Origin: Notospermus geniculatus
Taxonomy: Eukaryota > Nemertea > Pilidiophora > Heteronemertea > Lineidae
Direction: 5' to 3'
DNA: 64,000 nt
Assembly: GCA_002633025.1 (NCBI GenBank)
Contig: NMRB01000004.1
Coordinates: 824,763-888,762 of the forward strand
Shown here piece after piece: positions 47,901 through 60,400 of this stretch. The first letter of the stretch is position 1. Each line of letters begins with the position of its first letter. The translations under genes and the position numbers were made by a program. The notes beneath the pieces were generated by a model that did no database searches, had not been told where the DNA came from, and saw nothing but the letters and a program-made list of their open reading frames with translations.

Positions 47901-50900
47901 TGGAGGAACAGGTCAGGAAGTTAGAGTCAGAAAAAGGTTCCAATGACCTTCACCAGGATAATCAGAGGTTAAGGGTCGAGAATATCAAGTTGGAGGACGA
48001 AGTGAAATCGAAGGAGAATCAGTTGAAAGGAAAGACGGATGAGTTGGCGAAATTGGAAAAAGAGTTTAAGACAGTTGATGATGAGAATACTCTTCTGCGG
48101 CAGAAATTCTATGAGAAAAGTCAATCGGAAAAGACAGACGTCCCGAGACTCAAGGTTCAGATCAAAGCTAAGGAATACGAGGTCACTCAACTGAAGGAAC
48201 AGCTCGCCGAGTCAGAGAAAAAGGTGGAGGAATTGCAGAAGGAGTTGGATCAGGTGAAGGACGAGCCTATCATTAAAGTGGAGGCTGACTCCCAGCTTCA
48301 GGCTGCACCAGGGTGAGTGTCTGCATGGTTTGTTTTGCTTTGGTTGGTGTTGGTGTTGTGTTTCATCAGCTGTCCTATGAGTCATCATACAAACAGCAGC
48401 GTACATTGTCTGCTGAAAGCTTTGAATCCTGCATGCCTGAAGAACGTAGTTCAGCATTATTCTGCAAGATGGCTCTGCATGCAGCCTTCAACGAGTCATT
48501 AGATCTGCATGCCCATCATCCTGCCATCATTTCGTCAAAGATAAGTTGTGTCCCCGTCCTGTGAAGTGTGAAGCAAAGTCGCATGTTCACTTTCGTAAAT
48601 GTTTTGTTTCATTCATCATGAGGAAAAACCAATTCATTGTCCGTCAAACTGTGCTCACTTTATCGTCTTCCAGATCTAAACCCTTAAAAACAATCTGGCA
48701 AAACTTCTGATGTGCATGCCATCTCGTCCGTTAAGTACTCTTTTTGACAATAGGTGGTGCTGTTATCAGATTAGTGGTGCTTCTTCACACTGGATAATGT
48801 TTGTGGATTCTCTAAAACTGCTTCATGCTGGAGTAACTGACTTTGAGTTCTTGAAGTGACTAAATGTAACTCTAAAATCTGCACTTTACAACACTTCTCA
48901 ATCTTTAGATCACCGTTTAGCGTACAATTCATGAAATGAAATCAGCATTGTTTAGGAAATAACGAGACAGGACAAGGATTTGTAACTCAGGAATGTAGCT
49001 ATGTTTCAGACATATTTTTTTCAATAAATGGCACTCACTTGCCAAAATCTTGGAGTCTTATTCAAATTCAGGCCGTGATATAATTTGTTGATCAAGGTCA
49101 ACCCCGCTTCAGCCACTCTGGGTCCATGAATTGTGTCTATGTCTGATTTCTCAAAGCTGGTAGACAAAATCTCCCCTAAAATCCATCCCACTGTGGCAAC
49201 ACCAACTGAGGTCAGTCTACCTTTAATAAACCTACCCTAATTATCAGCATGTCAGTCAATACTAGCGAACAATATCGCACTTCACAAGCCGGCCACCATT
49301 GTGAGAGAATTTGTGCAGTTCTGTCAAGATGTTCGAGGAAAGGTGGCACTGGTGTAGAAGCGGGCTGCCTCTGGGAAACGATCGGAAAGCATGGAGGGGA
49401 AGTAAATCCATCAGAGACTAGTAATTAAAAAAATGGAACCAAATTTCTTTGAAAGGTTGACAGCGAATGCTACGACCTTGAAAGGGTCGGGAATTAAGGT
49501 CAAAATCAGGTAGGATATGACTGCGATTTCATACCAGTTTTTAAGTCAACTTGATACATTGCTTTACCTGTCGTTATGGAATGTTATTGACCACCTCGCT
49601 GTCCGTCATTACTTACTATATGTGTGTCGGGTATATCAACTTAAGTCTTTCATGAAATGTGTTAGAATTCTGGTTGTTGTCTTTAGTCATTTGTGTATAC
49701 CAGAAAGGATTTGATATCAGATTATCTTAGCTGGTATCCATTTGTTGGTAACCTGATCTTCAATGCCAATGTTGCTTTCAAGAGAGTGTGATGATCATGA
49801 TGTCATTCAGAGATCTGAAATTTTTAAGAACTTTTAGCCAATGGTAAAAGGCACTGTAATCAGCAGGGGCATGGTTGATTAAATTCAAAGCTATAATCCA
49901 TGCCACAAAGCTATTACCTCAACTGACCACACCCCACTTTTCATAAGTGATGTTAATGCCTTTTACCATTGGAAGGAAGACATCTGTCAAAATGAATTCA
50001 TATCACAAGCAACGCTATTGAATCAGTTCAAACCTTACTTCATTCCACTTTGGTTATGATAACTGCACTAACAGCATGCATTTACTCCTTAAGCACATTG
50101 AGAGTGAAAATTCCTATCCCTAAAACCTTAAACGAACCCCATTGACACAATTCCCACATTTAGAAATGCTATTTTGAGTACCTTATTGCTATTTTTTGTG
50201 TCAATGCTGGGATAGGAAGTTACCCCTATAAAAAGAAGCATGGAACAATGTGGTGTTCTTGTTAAGGGAAACTGAGAGGATAGATTGCAAACATTTGAAA
50301 CTCCTTCATTTCTGGACTTGAAAACGAGGTAAGAGAGATCAGATTCTATAGGCCTACTTGATGAAGATATCGGATCCCAAATGATACTGGAACTATTCTC
50401 AAACGCATGAAGTGCCCAATGGTTTGATGTCTTAAGGCTCGTCTACACGATCATACATTTGTTCAAAACATCATCATACATTTGTATGATGATGTCCAAG
50501 CTTGTTTGTCGATTTCTGTCTTGTGACAATGCAGCTAAAATTTTGAACATCGTCAAACATTGTTCAAAACAGCATCATGACTTGTATGATGATGTTCAAG
50601 TTTGTTGTGGATTTCGATCTACAGTCCAACATTCATGGACATTGTATGATGAAGTATGATGGAGAAAGGATAATGTTGGATGATGTTCAAGTTTGTTGGG
50701 AAAACCGTCCACACGATCATACATTTGTGCCTGAACATCATCACACATTTTTTTGGGGATGTTTTGCATTGGCAAGATGAAACATGCAGCTAAAAATTTG
50801 AACATCATCATACATGTTCAGGTTTGTTGGAAAAACAGTCCACACGATCATACATTTGTCCATGAACATCATCACACAAATTTGAACATCATCATACATG

Positions 50901-51424
50901 TTGGTTGCTGTTCAAGTTTGTTGGGAAAACAGCCTACACAATCAAATATCTGTCCATGAACATCATCATACAAATGTATGAGGATGTTTTGAACAAATGT
51001 ATGATCGTGTGGACAGGCCTTTAGGCAGCCACCAGATTTGAAAGGTATCCCTACTAATACACCATACACCTGGCGTATTTTCTGATAGGTCTCAAACCAT
51101 ATCACTGTACTGGTATAACTGATGGCAACAGACCATCAACATTGTTTGTTGAAGGAGACACTTAGTATTGACTTTCTGTCCAAATTGACCTCTTCCGTGA
51201 AGATGGCCCTTGAGCTTATGGATTTCTTGGTCATATTGTCCAAGTAAAGACGGTATAATTGGGCAACACTCGAAATTTGTGAATAGTCGGCAAACATGTT
51301 TGACACCATTGGGTTGAATTATTGGCACCAGGAATGTCAGGTACAAATGGATGGTAGGCCTATTTGTTGAGGAAACTGTCAGTCATGATGAAATCAAGAA
51401 GAGCCAATAGGCTCACGACACCAA

Positions 51425-51492
<68 letters not shown>

Positions 51493-54400
51493 ATTTGTAT
51501 CAAAATTGAATTTGACATTTTGAGAGCTACTAGTAAGTGTCAGATATGGCATCATTTGCTCTAAAGGCAAATGTTGGCAAATCTAATGGACAGCAGGAGA
51601 AAACCAGAGTGTCTGGTGAAAACCTGGGCTGTCAAAGAGAGTCGCCCTGGCTGTCACATGGGGCGTATTCGAATCCTCCGTTCTTGACCACACTCGTGCT
51701 GACCCAATTCATGTAGTTGCTGACTCAACTCGAGAAAGGTAGTCTCGAACGCTGAGAACACAACTTGAGTCGGGCCAAGAACATGTTCTTCTTACTCTAC
51801 CACTCAGCGGAGGGTTGAGAAGAACATGTTGTTGACCCGACACGGGTTGGGTTCTCGGCGTTCGAGACTGTCGTTCTCGAGTTGAGTCAACAACTACATG
51901 AACTGGGCCAGCACGAGTGTGGTCAAGAACGGGGATTTGAATACGCCCATGAAGAGCGAGTCTGACTGGGGATGAAACCTGGGATCTCAGAGGTGACAGG
52001 CCCTATGTCCCATCACTGTGCCACTCTGAAAGCCCAACTGGTCTAAGTATGCATAATTATTGACAAAAGTGGTAAGTCTGATGGTTTTTCTAGCGTGACG
52101 ACTCAGTATAAGAGGGTTTTTTATGTGACAGAATTAACCCAATGGGTTAAACAACGTGCAATTATTCATTACAAGTCAAAGGTAGAGGCAAGCATGCATA
52201 GAAAATCAACTCGTAAACTTACTGTGCAGCTAAGCGAAACCTATTATTCTTGTGCCATGAAACTTTTATGGAATGCCATCAGTTATAGCGGCATCGATAA
52301 TTAATTAACGGGAGAACTCACAATGGGATCCCGCGGTTCGAAAGCAGAATGGTACACATGCAACAAGATTGTGCAAAGGCAAGATAAACTCGACATCAAT
52401 TTTGNAGCTATCGACCAAGCCAAGAATATCATCCTGGCACAGAAATAGATGTTGTATTGGGACAGGTGAAAGTACACGCATTGGTCATCAAATGATCAAA
52501 TGATTCTTGGTTGAATGATGAAGCTCGATTCCACAAGTGGTCTTTTCAATACCCTTATCAATGTGTGGACTGTAGCAGAACAAGCGAGCAGAACTTGGCA
52601 GTATTGAGGGAGACTACATGCAAATGGTAGCATGCCTACTGTAGGCAATTGCAAAAGATTTAGTCAGTTCATATTCCTTGTCCCCTGCAGGCAAATTTGT
52701 GCCTGTGTTTTGACACAAATTAACTTCATGGCACACAGATTTTCAAAAACGTTTCGCTCTGTATTGCCATCTGCTGTCTTGGAATGTTTATTTCTTTCTC
52801 AAAGCTGTTACTGTATCTTCTCATCAAGATACATTCATGACATGTATAGGCCTACTTTTGACCAAAAAACCTTAAGAATGCTGAAATTATTGACCTGGAT
52901 GAAATACAATAGAAAATGGGAGATGTTTGTCTGTGAGTCAATTGAAGGAATTCTCCTGAATGATATTTTCATTGACTTACATACAGTGTACTGTATATTT
53001 TTTGTAAGAGAAGAGAAGTGGGTAGTACTCAACAAACTCCTTCTTTTGTGGGCTTTAAGTATCAGCCAACATTGGAAATAATACCAAATTCTTGACATCA
53101 TTGCATTCAGCAAAGGCACTTTCATTTTAACAACAAATCCTCCCATCTAAGTAAAAGTCCACTCTCTGAAGGAATGACAGTACATGTCTTTACATTAAAT
53201 GATCAAAATCCTTCAAGATTTTGTTTACAAATGTCTACAGAACTCATACCTGGAGTTTACTCTGCTTATCTTTTGGTAGATAGGCCTAGCACTCGTAGCC
53301 TATGCAGGCTGACATCTGAACACACAAGTATGACTAACTAATGAGCATCCTTTGATCTAATTGGCTACATCGTTTCATCAAAGGTGCTGTTGTCACAATT
53401 AAACAGTACTATCAGTTTTGTCCAAAAACTGTAATGCAGCAACCTGTAATTAACAGTTTCTCCTCAATCATCTCACTAATTAGCAATTACGTAATTAGAA
53501 GTAGGTGACAGTTGCTGCTGGGAGGAATTATACTGACAGTGTTTCCTCCAAGGTTGCTGTTACAAACTTGAAAGGGCAGCTTGGTCTAAACTTGGAGGAA
53601 TTATACTGACAATTCCTCCAAGGTCTAAACTATTTCTTGAAAGAAAAGCATAAGTCCTTCATTCCACCATCCATAGTCATTTAGCTTTCTGATGGGATGT
53701 GTGAGGGATGATCTTACAATTCGTCAATTTCTGCTAATATGTTATGGCAGCTGTAAATTTCATTGGATTATCAGTGATCGACTTGTATCGGAGAGAGAGA
53801 AGGTTTGTTTTGTTGACATTTTCTTTCTTTCTTGAAACCTTACATTGCTGGTGCTATCCTAGTGGCAGGGTTTTTTACCAGCAGTCAAGAGGAAGCGGGC
53901 TTGAATCCCACACTCTATTCAGTCAGTCACAGATGGTCTTGAAAAGGTGGATGGTTGGATCCTAAACACCTTTTCTGTCAGCCTCATACCGGTACCTTGA
54001 CATCTTGACAAGGAAATACCATTTTTTCAACACAAATGAAAATGGAACATTTCCAGCCCTTGATATATTCACTAATCCTCTCGGTTTTCATTATAATATC
54101 TATTAATAATATTATTTGCATTCACGTGCAGTTTGTTTATATTCAATACATAGGAATTTCTCTATTTCTCACACCTGAAAGCCAGAGAATTCCAATAGGA
54201 TTATGATATATGAATGACTGTTGTTCCTGGCTATAGTCCAGGTCCGTTGATTTGATATCATGTGTACCCAGGCGTGGAAAGGACAACAGTATATGGTATA
54301 TATACCATGCTAGGCATATATAGCATGTCTAGCCCAATATTGTGTTGAATGTGACGGCTCTAAGTGACACAGTTGGATCCGGTTATCCAAATCATGGTGA

Positions 54401-57400
54401 CTTAGCGGACACTTCAGGTCATCCTGACTTAATTGGCATGTGAAACTTTGTGGATTAATTACCGATATTATGGATACAGAGAGTGTGGAGGCAAGAGGGT
54501 AGGTTTTAGATCAACAGACTCCTAGTAATAAGATTGAATTGAATTGATTCTTATCCAAGTCCCACTGCCAAGCGATAAATCGGATCAAATCATTTGAAAA
54601 GTGTCATGACTTTCATCCGTCCAAAAGGATGGACAACAATAATATCAAAGTCTGCATATAGGCCTACACCATCTAGACCTCGATGGGGCATTGGCTGTGT
54701 TGGTTGTCCATCGTGGTCCAGATGGAGATCACAGTAAGTTCATAACTTCAGTCTTGGTAAATTTCCTTCATGAGGGATTGCCATTGGAGACTCATTCTGA
54801 TGTGTGTAATCAGTGGTTCAGTCGTTCACTCCATTCATAGGGACTGAATGCTAAGAACCAGTGCAATTACCTCAGGATGACAAAGACATAAAAGAAGATG
54901 CAGAGAGTCCCTGACAAACAGTTTGGAGTCAAGTCCGTCCCTGTAAGAGAGGTTTTAAAGTCGATTATACTAAAGTACTGTTTGTGTTGAGATGTGGAAT
55001 GTCACCCTGGCCTTATTTTAAGGGGGTCAGTGCATGACATCTTTATCTGGTTTTGTTTAGGAGAAGTATACAACATATATTTGTTATCATGATTGAATGT
55101 AAAATATATAAGACAACTCTATTGTTAGAAGTGCATGTAATTTCAAAGGATAGCCATCTTGTTTCACAAATATGTTGTCTGTTGTTTGCTGAGTTTACTT
55201 TCTGATCCACCACCAACACTTGGAAAATGTTCAAAGCTTTCAATAGGAGATTTTCACAAGGGTTGGTCTACTTTAATTGGACAAGAATTTCCATTCCAGG
55301 GTTTCTTTGCTTTCCTTTCCAAAGCGCTTGACCTTTTCAGTACCTTGCAGATGCTGACCTTGTACAGGTCATTTATCGACCTTCACCATTGTTCACCAGT
55401 CAGTTCATTCATTCAGCTGGAAAATGCTAAGGTGTATTCTGTTTATCTTCATTTATTCTGAGGATTTCCCCAATTTTGTATCATTTTAGGATGACCCCTG
55501 ATCAGTTGTCCGACCATGACAAGACTGGCCTTGAGAAGAAGATTGCTGACCTTGCGGAAGCTGAGACGACCTTGAAAAGTCGTGTATCTGACCTTGAGAC
55601 CTCAGAGAAGGTGCTGAAGGACAACATCCAGGATTTGCTCAATCAACTCAAAGAACGGGACGAGGAGAACAGCCATGTCAAAGAAAAAGTAAGAAATAAT
55701 TCATCAGATTAACCCTTTGAGGACTGAAAGAATTTTCTTCATATTTTATCAATGTTTCAGTCCTCATTGGGATAAACCGAAGCTTTGAACAAATTGTCAT
55801 TGTAATTGATGCCTTTTCCAATTTTAAGAACCATTTTTTGCCATATCGATTGGAAATCATTTTTTTCTACCTTCAACTTTCTCCCCATTTTGCAAAACGT
55901 TTTTCGAACTTTCAATGAAATATTTTGGTAAAGGGTTATCTGGTTTGTCAAAATATTTGCATTTTTTTCAAAGGCATGGATTTAGTGTAGGTAGCAGGAC
56001 ATTTTAGAGTGAGTAAGTCAATTTTTTTTCTTGAACATGTCTCAGTTTTATAGGGAAAACTTCCAGTTTTGGTGGCTCACCACACCGCCAATGGAGTAGT
56101 TTTGCAGGTTCCAGCTTCACTTCCGTGCATCTTTCATTCAAATTCAATCAATTGTCCTCCTTTCCAATCTCATGTTTGTTTTTCTTCTAGGCTGATCAGG
56201 AAAAAGCTGAGCTGGAAGCAGAGACAGAGGAGCTGCAGGACATGATCAACCAGCTGAAAGAAAATGAGAAGACCCTGAGGAAGAGGATGGACGAACTTGA
56301 GCAAGATGCGGATGAAAGTGAGGTCAAACTGAAGGAGGAGATCCAGGCGCTCAGTGACAAGTGCCAGAGCCTTGAGATGAAGAATATTGACCTCACAGAG
56401 CTTGTCTCACTGTCAGAATTTGAGAAGGATAAACTACGTGGCCAGACTCGGGATCTGGAGAACCAGAACAAGGAGTTGTTGGAGGAGCGAGAGAAACTGC
56501 GGGAGCAAATTGAAGACACGAAAGAGCAGGGGTATGAAAAGATTGGCAAGATGCAGGAAGAGTTGGACCATTATCGTTCTAATGAGCAGAAACTGAGTGA
56601 GTCGTTAGTAGAGGCTGAACAGACAGAGGATATGTTACGTGAGCAATTGAAGCGTCACGAGGGGCCGAACTCGGAGATGCAGAAATTGGATGGTCTGAGG
56701 AAACAGCTGGAAGAGCTGGAGGTGGAGAACACACAGCTGCATGAAAAGGTGGACGATCTTCAGGCACAGCTGCGTGCTGCTGCTGAGTTTCTTGATGAGA
56801 CAGAAGCCAAGTATCAGGAGGAGATCAAGGACCTGGAGGAAGAGATCGTGGATCATCAGAAGCATAAAGAGGCCCAGGATGAGAAGTTGGACCAACTGGA
56901 ACAGAATGAGACAGACCTTCATGAGCAACTGATGGCCGAGCAAGCCAAGGCTGAGGAGGTGAAAGCAGAGCTTTCCAAAGTCAAAGCAGAGAAAGACGAC
57001 CTGGACAAACGGTTGCAGGCAAAGGAAGCAGAGTTGGCAAAGTTGCTTGAGGAAGTGAAACAGTTAGAAGAGGTGTTGCAAGAAAAGGAAAGCGAGTTGG
57101 CCAGGGCTGTTGATGAGATGGAGATCCTGGACCAGGCTTTGAAGGATAAGGATGATGTTCTGATGAAAGAGAGAGAAGAGAAGGATGATTTGAATGAGGC
57201 TGTGAGGGCTAAGGATGAGGAAATGTCCAAGTTGAAGGAGGATAAGGAGACTTTGAACCAGGCTCTCAAGGACAAAGAAGTTAAATTGCAAGAAATGGAG
57301 GAGGAAAATTCACAAAATCTGAAGGCTGTGGAAAAAGCGCATGAACAGGCCATTGCAGATTTTCAGGCAAAGTTTGACAGGAAAGAGGCAGAGTTGGAGA

Positions 57401-60400
57401 GGAGTCAGGAATCAGTCAAAGAGTTGGAAGATCTGTTACAAAGACAAGGTGCTGAAGGTGACAGTAATCTGAAGGTGGTGATGGAGCTGAGAGAGGAATG
57501 TGAGAGTAAGCAGAATGCGGTGCTAGAGCTCGATGACAAGCTGCGTGAGGTTGAGAGTGACCTTGCAAAGGTCAAAGGTGAGAACGACGAGAAGGAGAAA
57601 CTGATTCAAGATTTTGAAGCACGGCTTGCTCTGGAGCGTGAGGAACGAGAGAAGAAGGAAGAAAGAGTGAAAGAGTTGGAGGAGTCCCTTGAACAAGAAG
57701 TGAAAGAAGGTGCAGTGTATCAAGACAAACTCAACAACTTGGAACAGGCCATGAAGACAAAGGAAACAGAGTTGTCGGAGAAGTTCAAATCATTAGAAGA
57801 CAATGTATCCGAGGCTGTTGATAAGTGTGCCAAAAATGAAGAGACAATTTCTGAATTGGAACAGAAGTCAACCAACTTGAAGAACCAGTTGTTAGATTCT
57901 GAAAGGTTCAATGAAGACTTGAAAGATGAGAATGAATCTTTGAACAAACATATCAGTGAATTGAAAGACCAATTGGATGAGAAAACAGAAGAGTTGATGC
58001 ATCTGGAAGAAGAGTTCAATGCCGAGAAGGAGGAGGATAAGGCCAAAAGGAAGGATCTGCAGGACAGGATCAATGTGCTACGAAATTCTGAAGAGAAGTT
58101 GCTTGAACGGATTATGCAGTTGGAGAGGAATGAGAAGGAATTACGAGACGAGTTAGAATCTGATGAGTCTCTTGCCGAGGAAACACAATCAAAAATTGAC
58201 AATCTAGAATCAGGTGTAGCAAATTTGAAACTTGAATTGAAGGAGAAAGAGCAGCAGATCAAGGAGTCGGAGAAGGAGAATGCGACGTTGAAAACTGAGA
58301 TGGAGTCTTTGAATAAACGTCTCAGCATCCTGGATGAGTCTGAAGCCAAGTTGATGGACATGTTGCAAGAATCGGAAGATCGGGAGGCCACTGCACAGAG
58401 GGATCTTGGAAAGTCAGTTGAGGCGATTCATGACTTGGAAGAGAAAGTGGAAAGTATGGAATCTAATGAGAAGGATCTGAAGGACCATATCAATGACCTT
58501 GAACAGATGGTAAATGACATTGAATGTAGTGAGAAGGAACTAAAAGACGAGTTGAACAGTTTGAAGCAATCTCATGATCTTTTGGAAGCAAAGTGTACCG
58601 ACTTGGAAAAGACGGAACAGGATCTGTTGCAGCAGCTTGCGATTGCACAACTTGACAATGCAACAGAAGAGGAGTGTGTGAAAGCTGAAGCTGCTCCAGT
58701 ATTCGAGGAGGCAATCACCGTGGACTTTGTCGATGGCGTTCAAAGCGCACCTCGGAAATCGTCACGGAAGAGAGGTTTGACCAAGGCTGAGAAAGACAAT
58801 CTGAGACGGAGTCTTGGTAGGAAGTCGGCTGATGATCTTGTGAATCGTTGCATTGAACTGATGGATCTGCAAGAAGAATTGCAAAGTAGGCTCCATGACC
58901 TTGAGGATAGCTCCCTTGACCACAGCCGCACTGAATCAGTTGAGCGTGAATTGGACGATTTCAGTCATAAGGAGCAGCGGTACAAGGACACAATAGCTCG
59001 GCTGCAGGCCGAAATCGAACATCTTGCTACTGGTGCTAAATCAGAAAGTAGTGGTGCTGACAGAAAACCTGAGGATTACAAAGACAGGTTAGACTCCCTC
59101 CATTCCCGCCTCGATTCTTTCATCCTGAAATCCGAGCAGGCCCATCGCCATCCTCCGTCCTACATGCCACGGACAACGGACATTAGTGATTTACCGGAGG
59201 ATGAACTGATCTCAAAAATACAACAGCTTGAAGTGAACGACATCACGAGTAAACGCAAAATCTGTGAACTAGAGGATTGTATCAAAATCTACAGACAAGT
59301 GGTTGAGACTGTTGCCTTCGCCATGGCAACTGATCTTGAAGGGGTCAACCTTGACCTTGAGAAGAAGGAGCTGATGCAGATTTTGGGTAGAAAGGTGAGT
59401 GTGGTAATTCATTGCATACGGTAGTCCATTTCAGGTGACTAGACAGGAGATGAATGTGCAGGATTGAGTATGCTTATCTTCCCTCAGCACACCATAGCTG
59501 TGCAGCATTTTATGATATTCCTTTAGGCCTGGCTCTTGTGGAGTTTGTTCCCCATTTTCCCATAATTTTGATGGGTGAAGGAGGCCATGGTTTTCTTTTA
59601 CATCTCATGGTTTTCGGGATGTTTTATTGACTACATAGTACCCTTGGTTTGTGGGCTTCCTCACTAAATCTTCAAGTTACCCTTGATCAAATCTGATGAC
59701 TATGTAAAGTTATGCTGCAAGTGCAATAAAACATGGTTTTTCAAAACTGTACAGTAACTGTCAACGATATTGAATGCAGCACTAATAGCTTTTAATCTGG
59801 TGATTTCACAGAATCTCACTCTCTCATAGTTGAGAGTCAACCTCTATAGGTTTCATTGCATTCAGTGATTATACTTGCATGTTATTTCCCTTGAGATCAA
59901 GCTGTGGTTGATTCATGTGGCCATTGATGAAGCATGCAGTCGGTTGCCATGGGCTTGTTTATACGTTACTAAGGGTTGAAGTAGGGGATCTTTGTTGGGT
60001 GGAATGAAGCTTGTTACCTCATGCTGCATTTGTTTTTCATATTAACCCCTTGATCTTGGGGAGAAATTCAATCAAAGGAGGCCATTGCAGACCTTGTGAT
60101 GATGTCATTCAGAAATAGCTAATAGAAGCCTATCAGAGTCATCCTGAGGTAATCAGTGGTTCTTGGCACTTGCTCCCATGCCATCATCGCCACCAACAAA
60201 CACAGTGGCAAAGGGAGTGACCGTTAAGAACCATTGATAACCTCAAGATGATGAGAGTACCGGTAGATAGGGTATCGGCAAAATGTGACTTTCAAAGAGC
60301 ACAGAAAGGGAATTGATCCCTGGATATTGACCCCAGTGATCATGCCAACGTGCCACATGTAGACTCGCACAAACTACCAATCGATTTAGCGCTAGGTTTG

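Larger units (their letters stand above)
48313..55489 (+). other. Large intron 16 (7.2 kb), rich in insertions
   Basis: No exon recognised. It contains inverted-repeat elements at 49838, 50113, 50435, 51661 (inside a SINE) and 54795, an ATG trinucleotide run, two mini-hairpins near 53,520-53,620 and a palindromic AT-rich stretch at about 54,290-54,340. An undetermined base is at 52405. Confidence 0.6.

Noticed and set aside
51364-51564. Protein with a polyaspartate run
   Set aside because: The run is an ATG/GAT microsatellite inside an intron. The flanking sequence has no coding character.
53840-53950. A third SINE family (GGCTTGAATCCC B-box-like word)
   Set aside because: The A box is weak and no body matches the other SINEs; it may be an old relic.
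56196-58391. Long serine/leucine-rich minus-strand frames opposite exon 18
   Set aside because: They are mirror images of a K/E-rich coiled-coil exon, which naturally yields open antisense frames rich in Ser, Phe and Leu.
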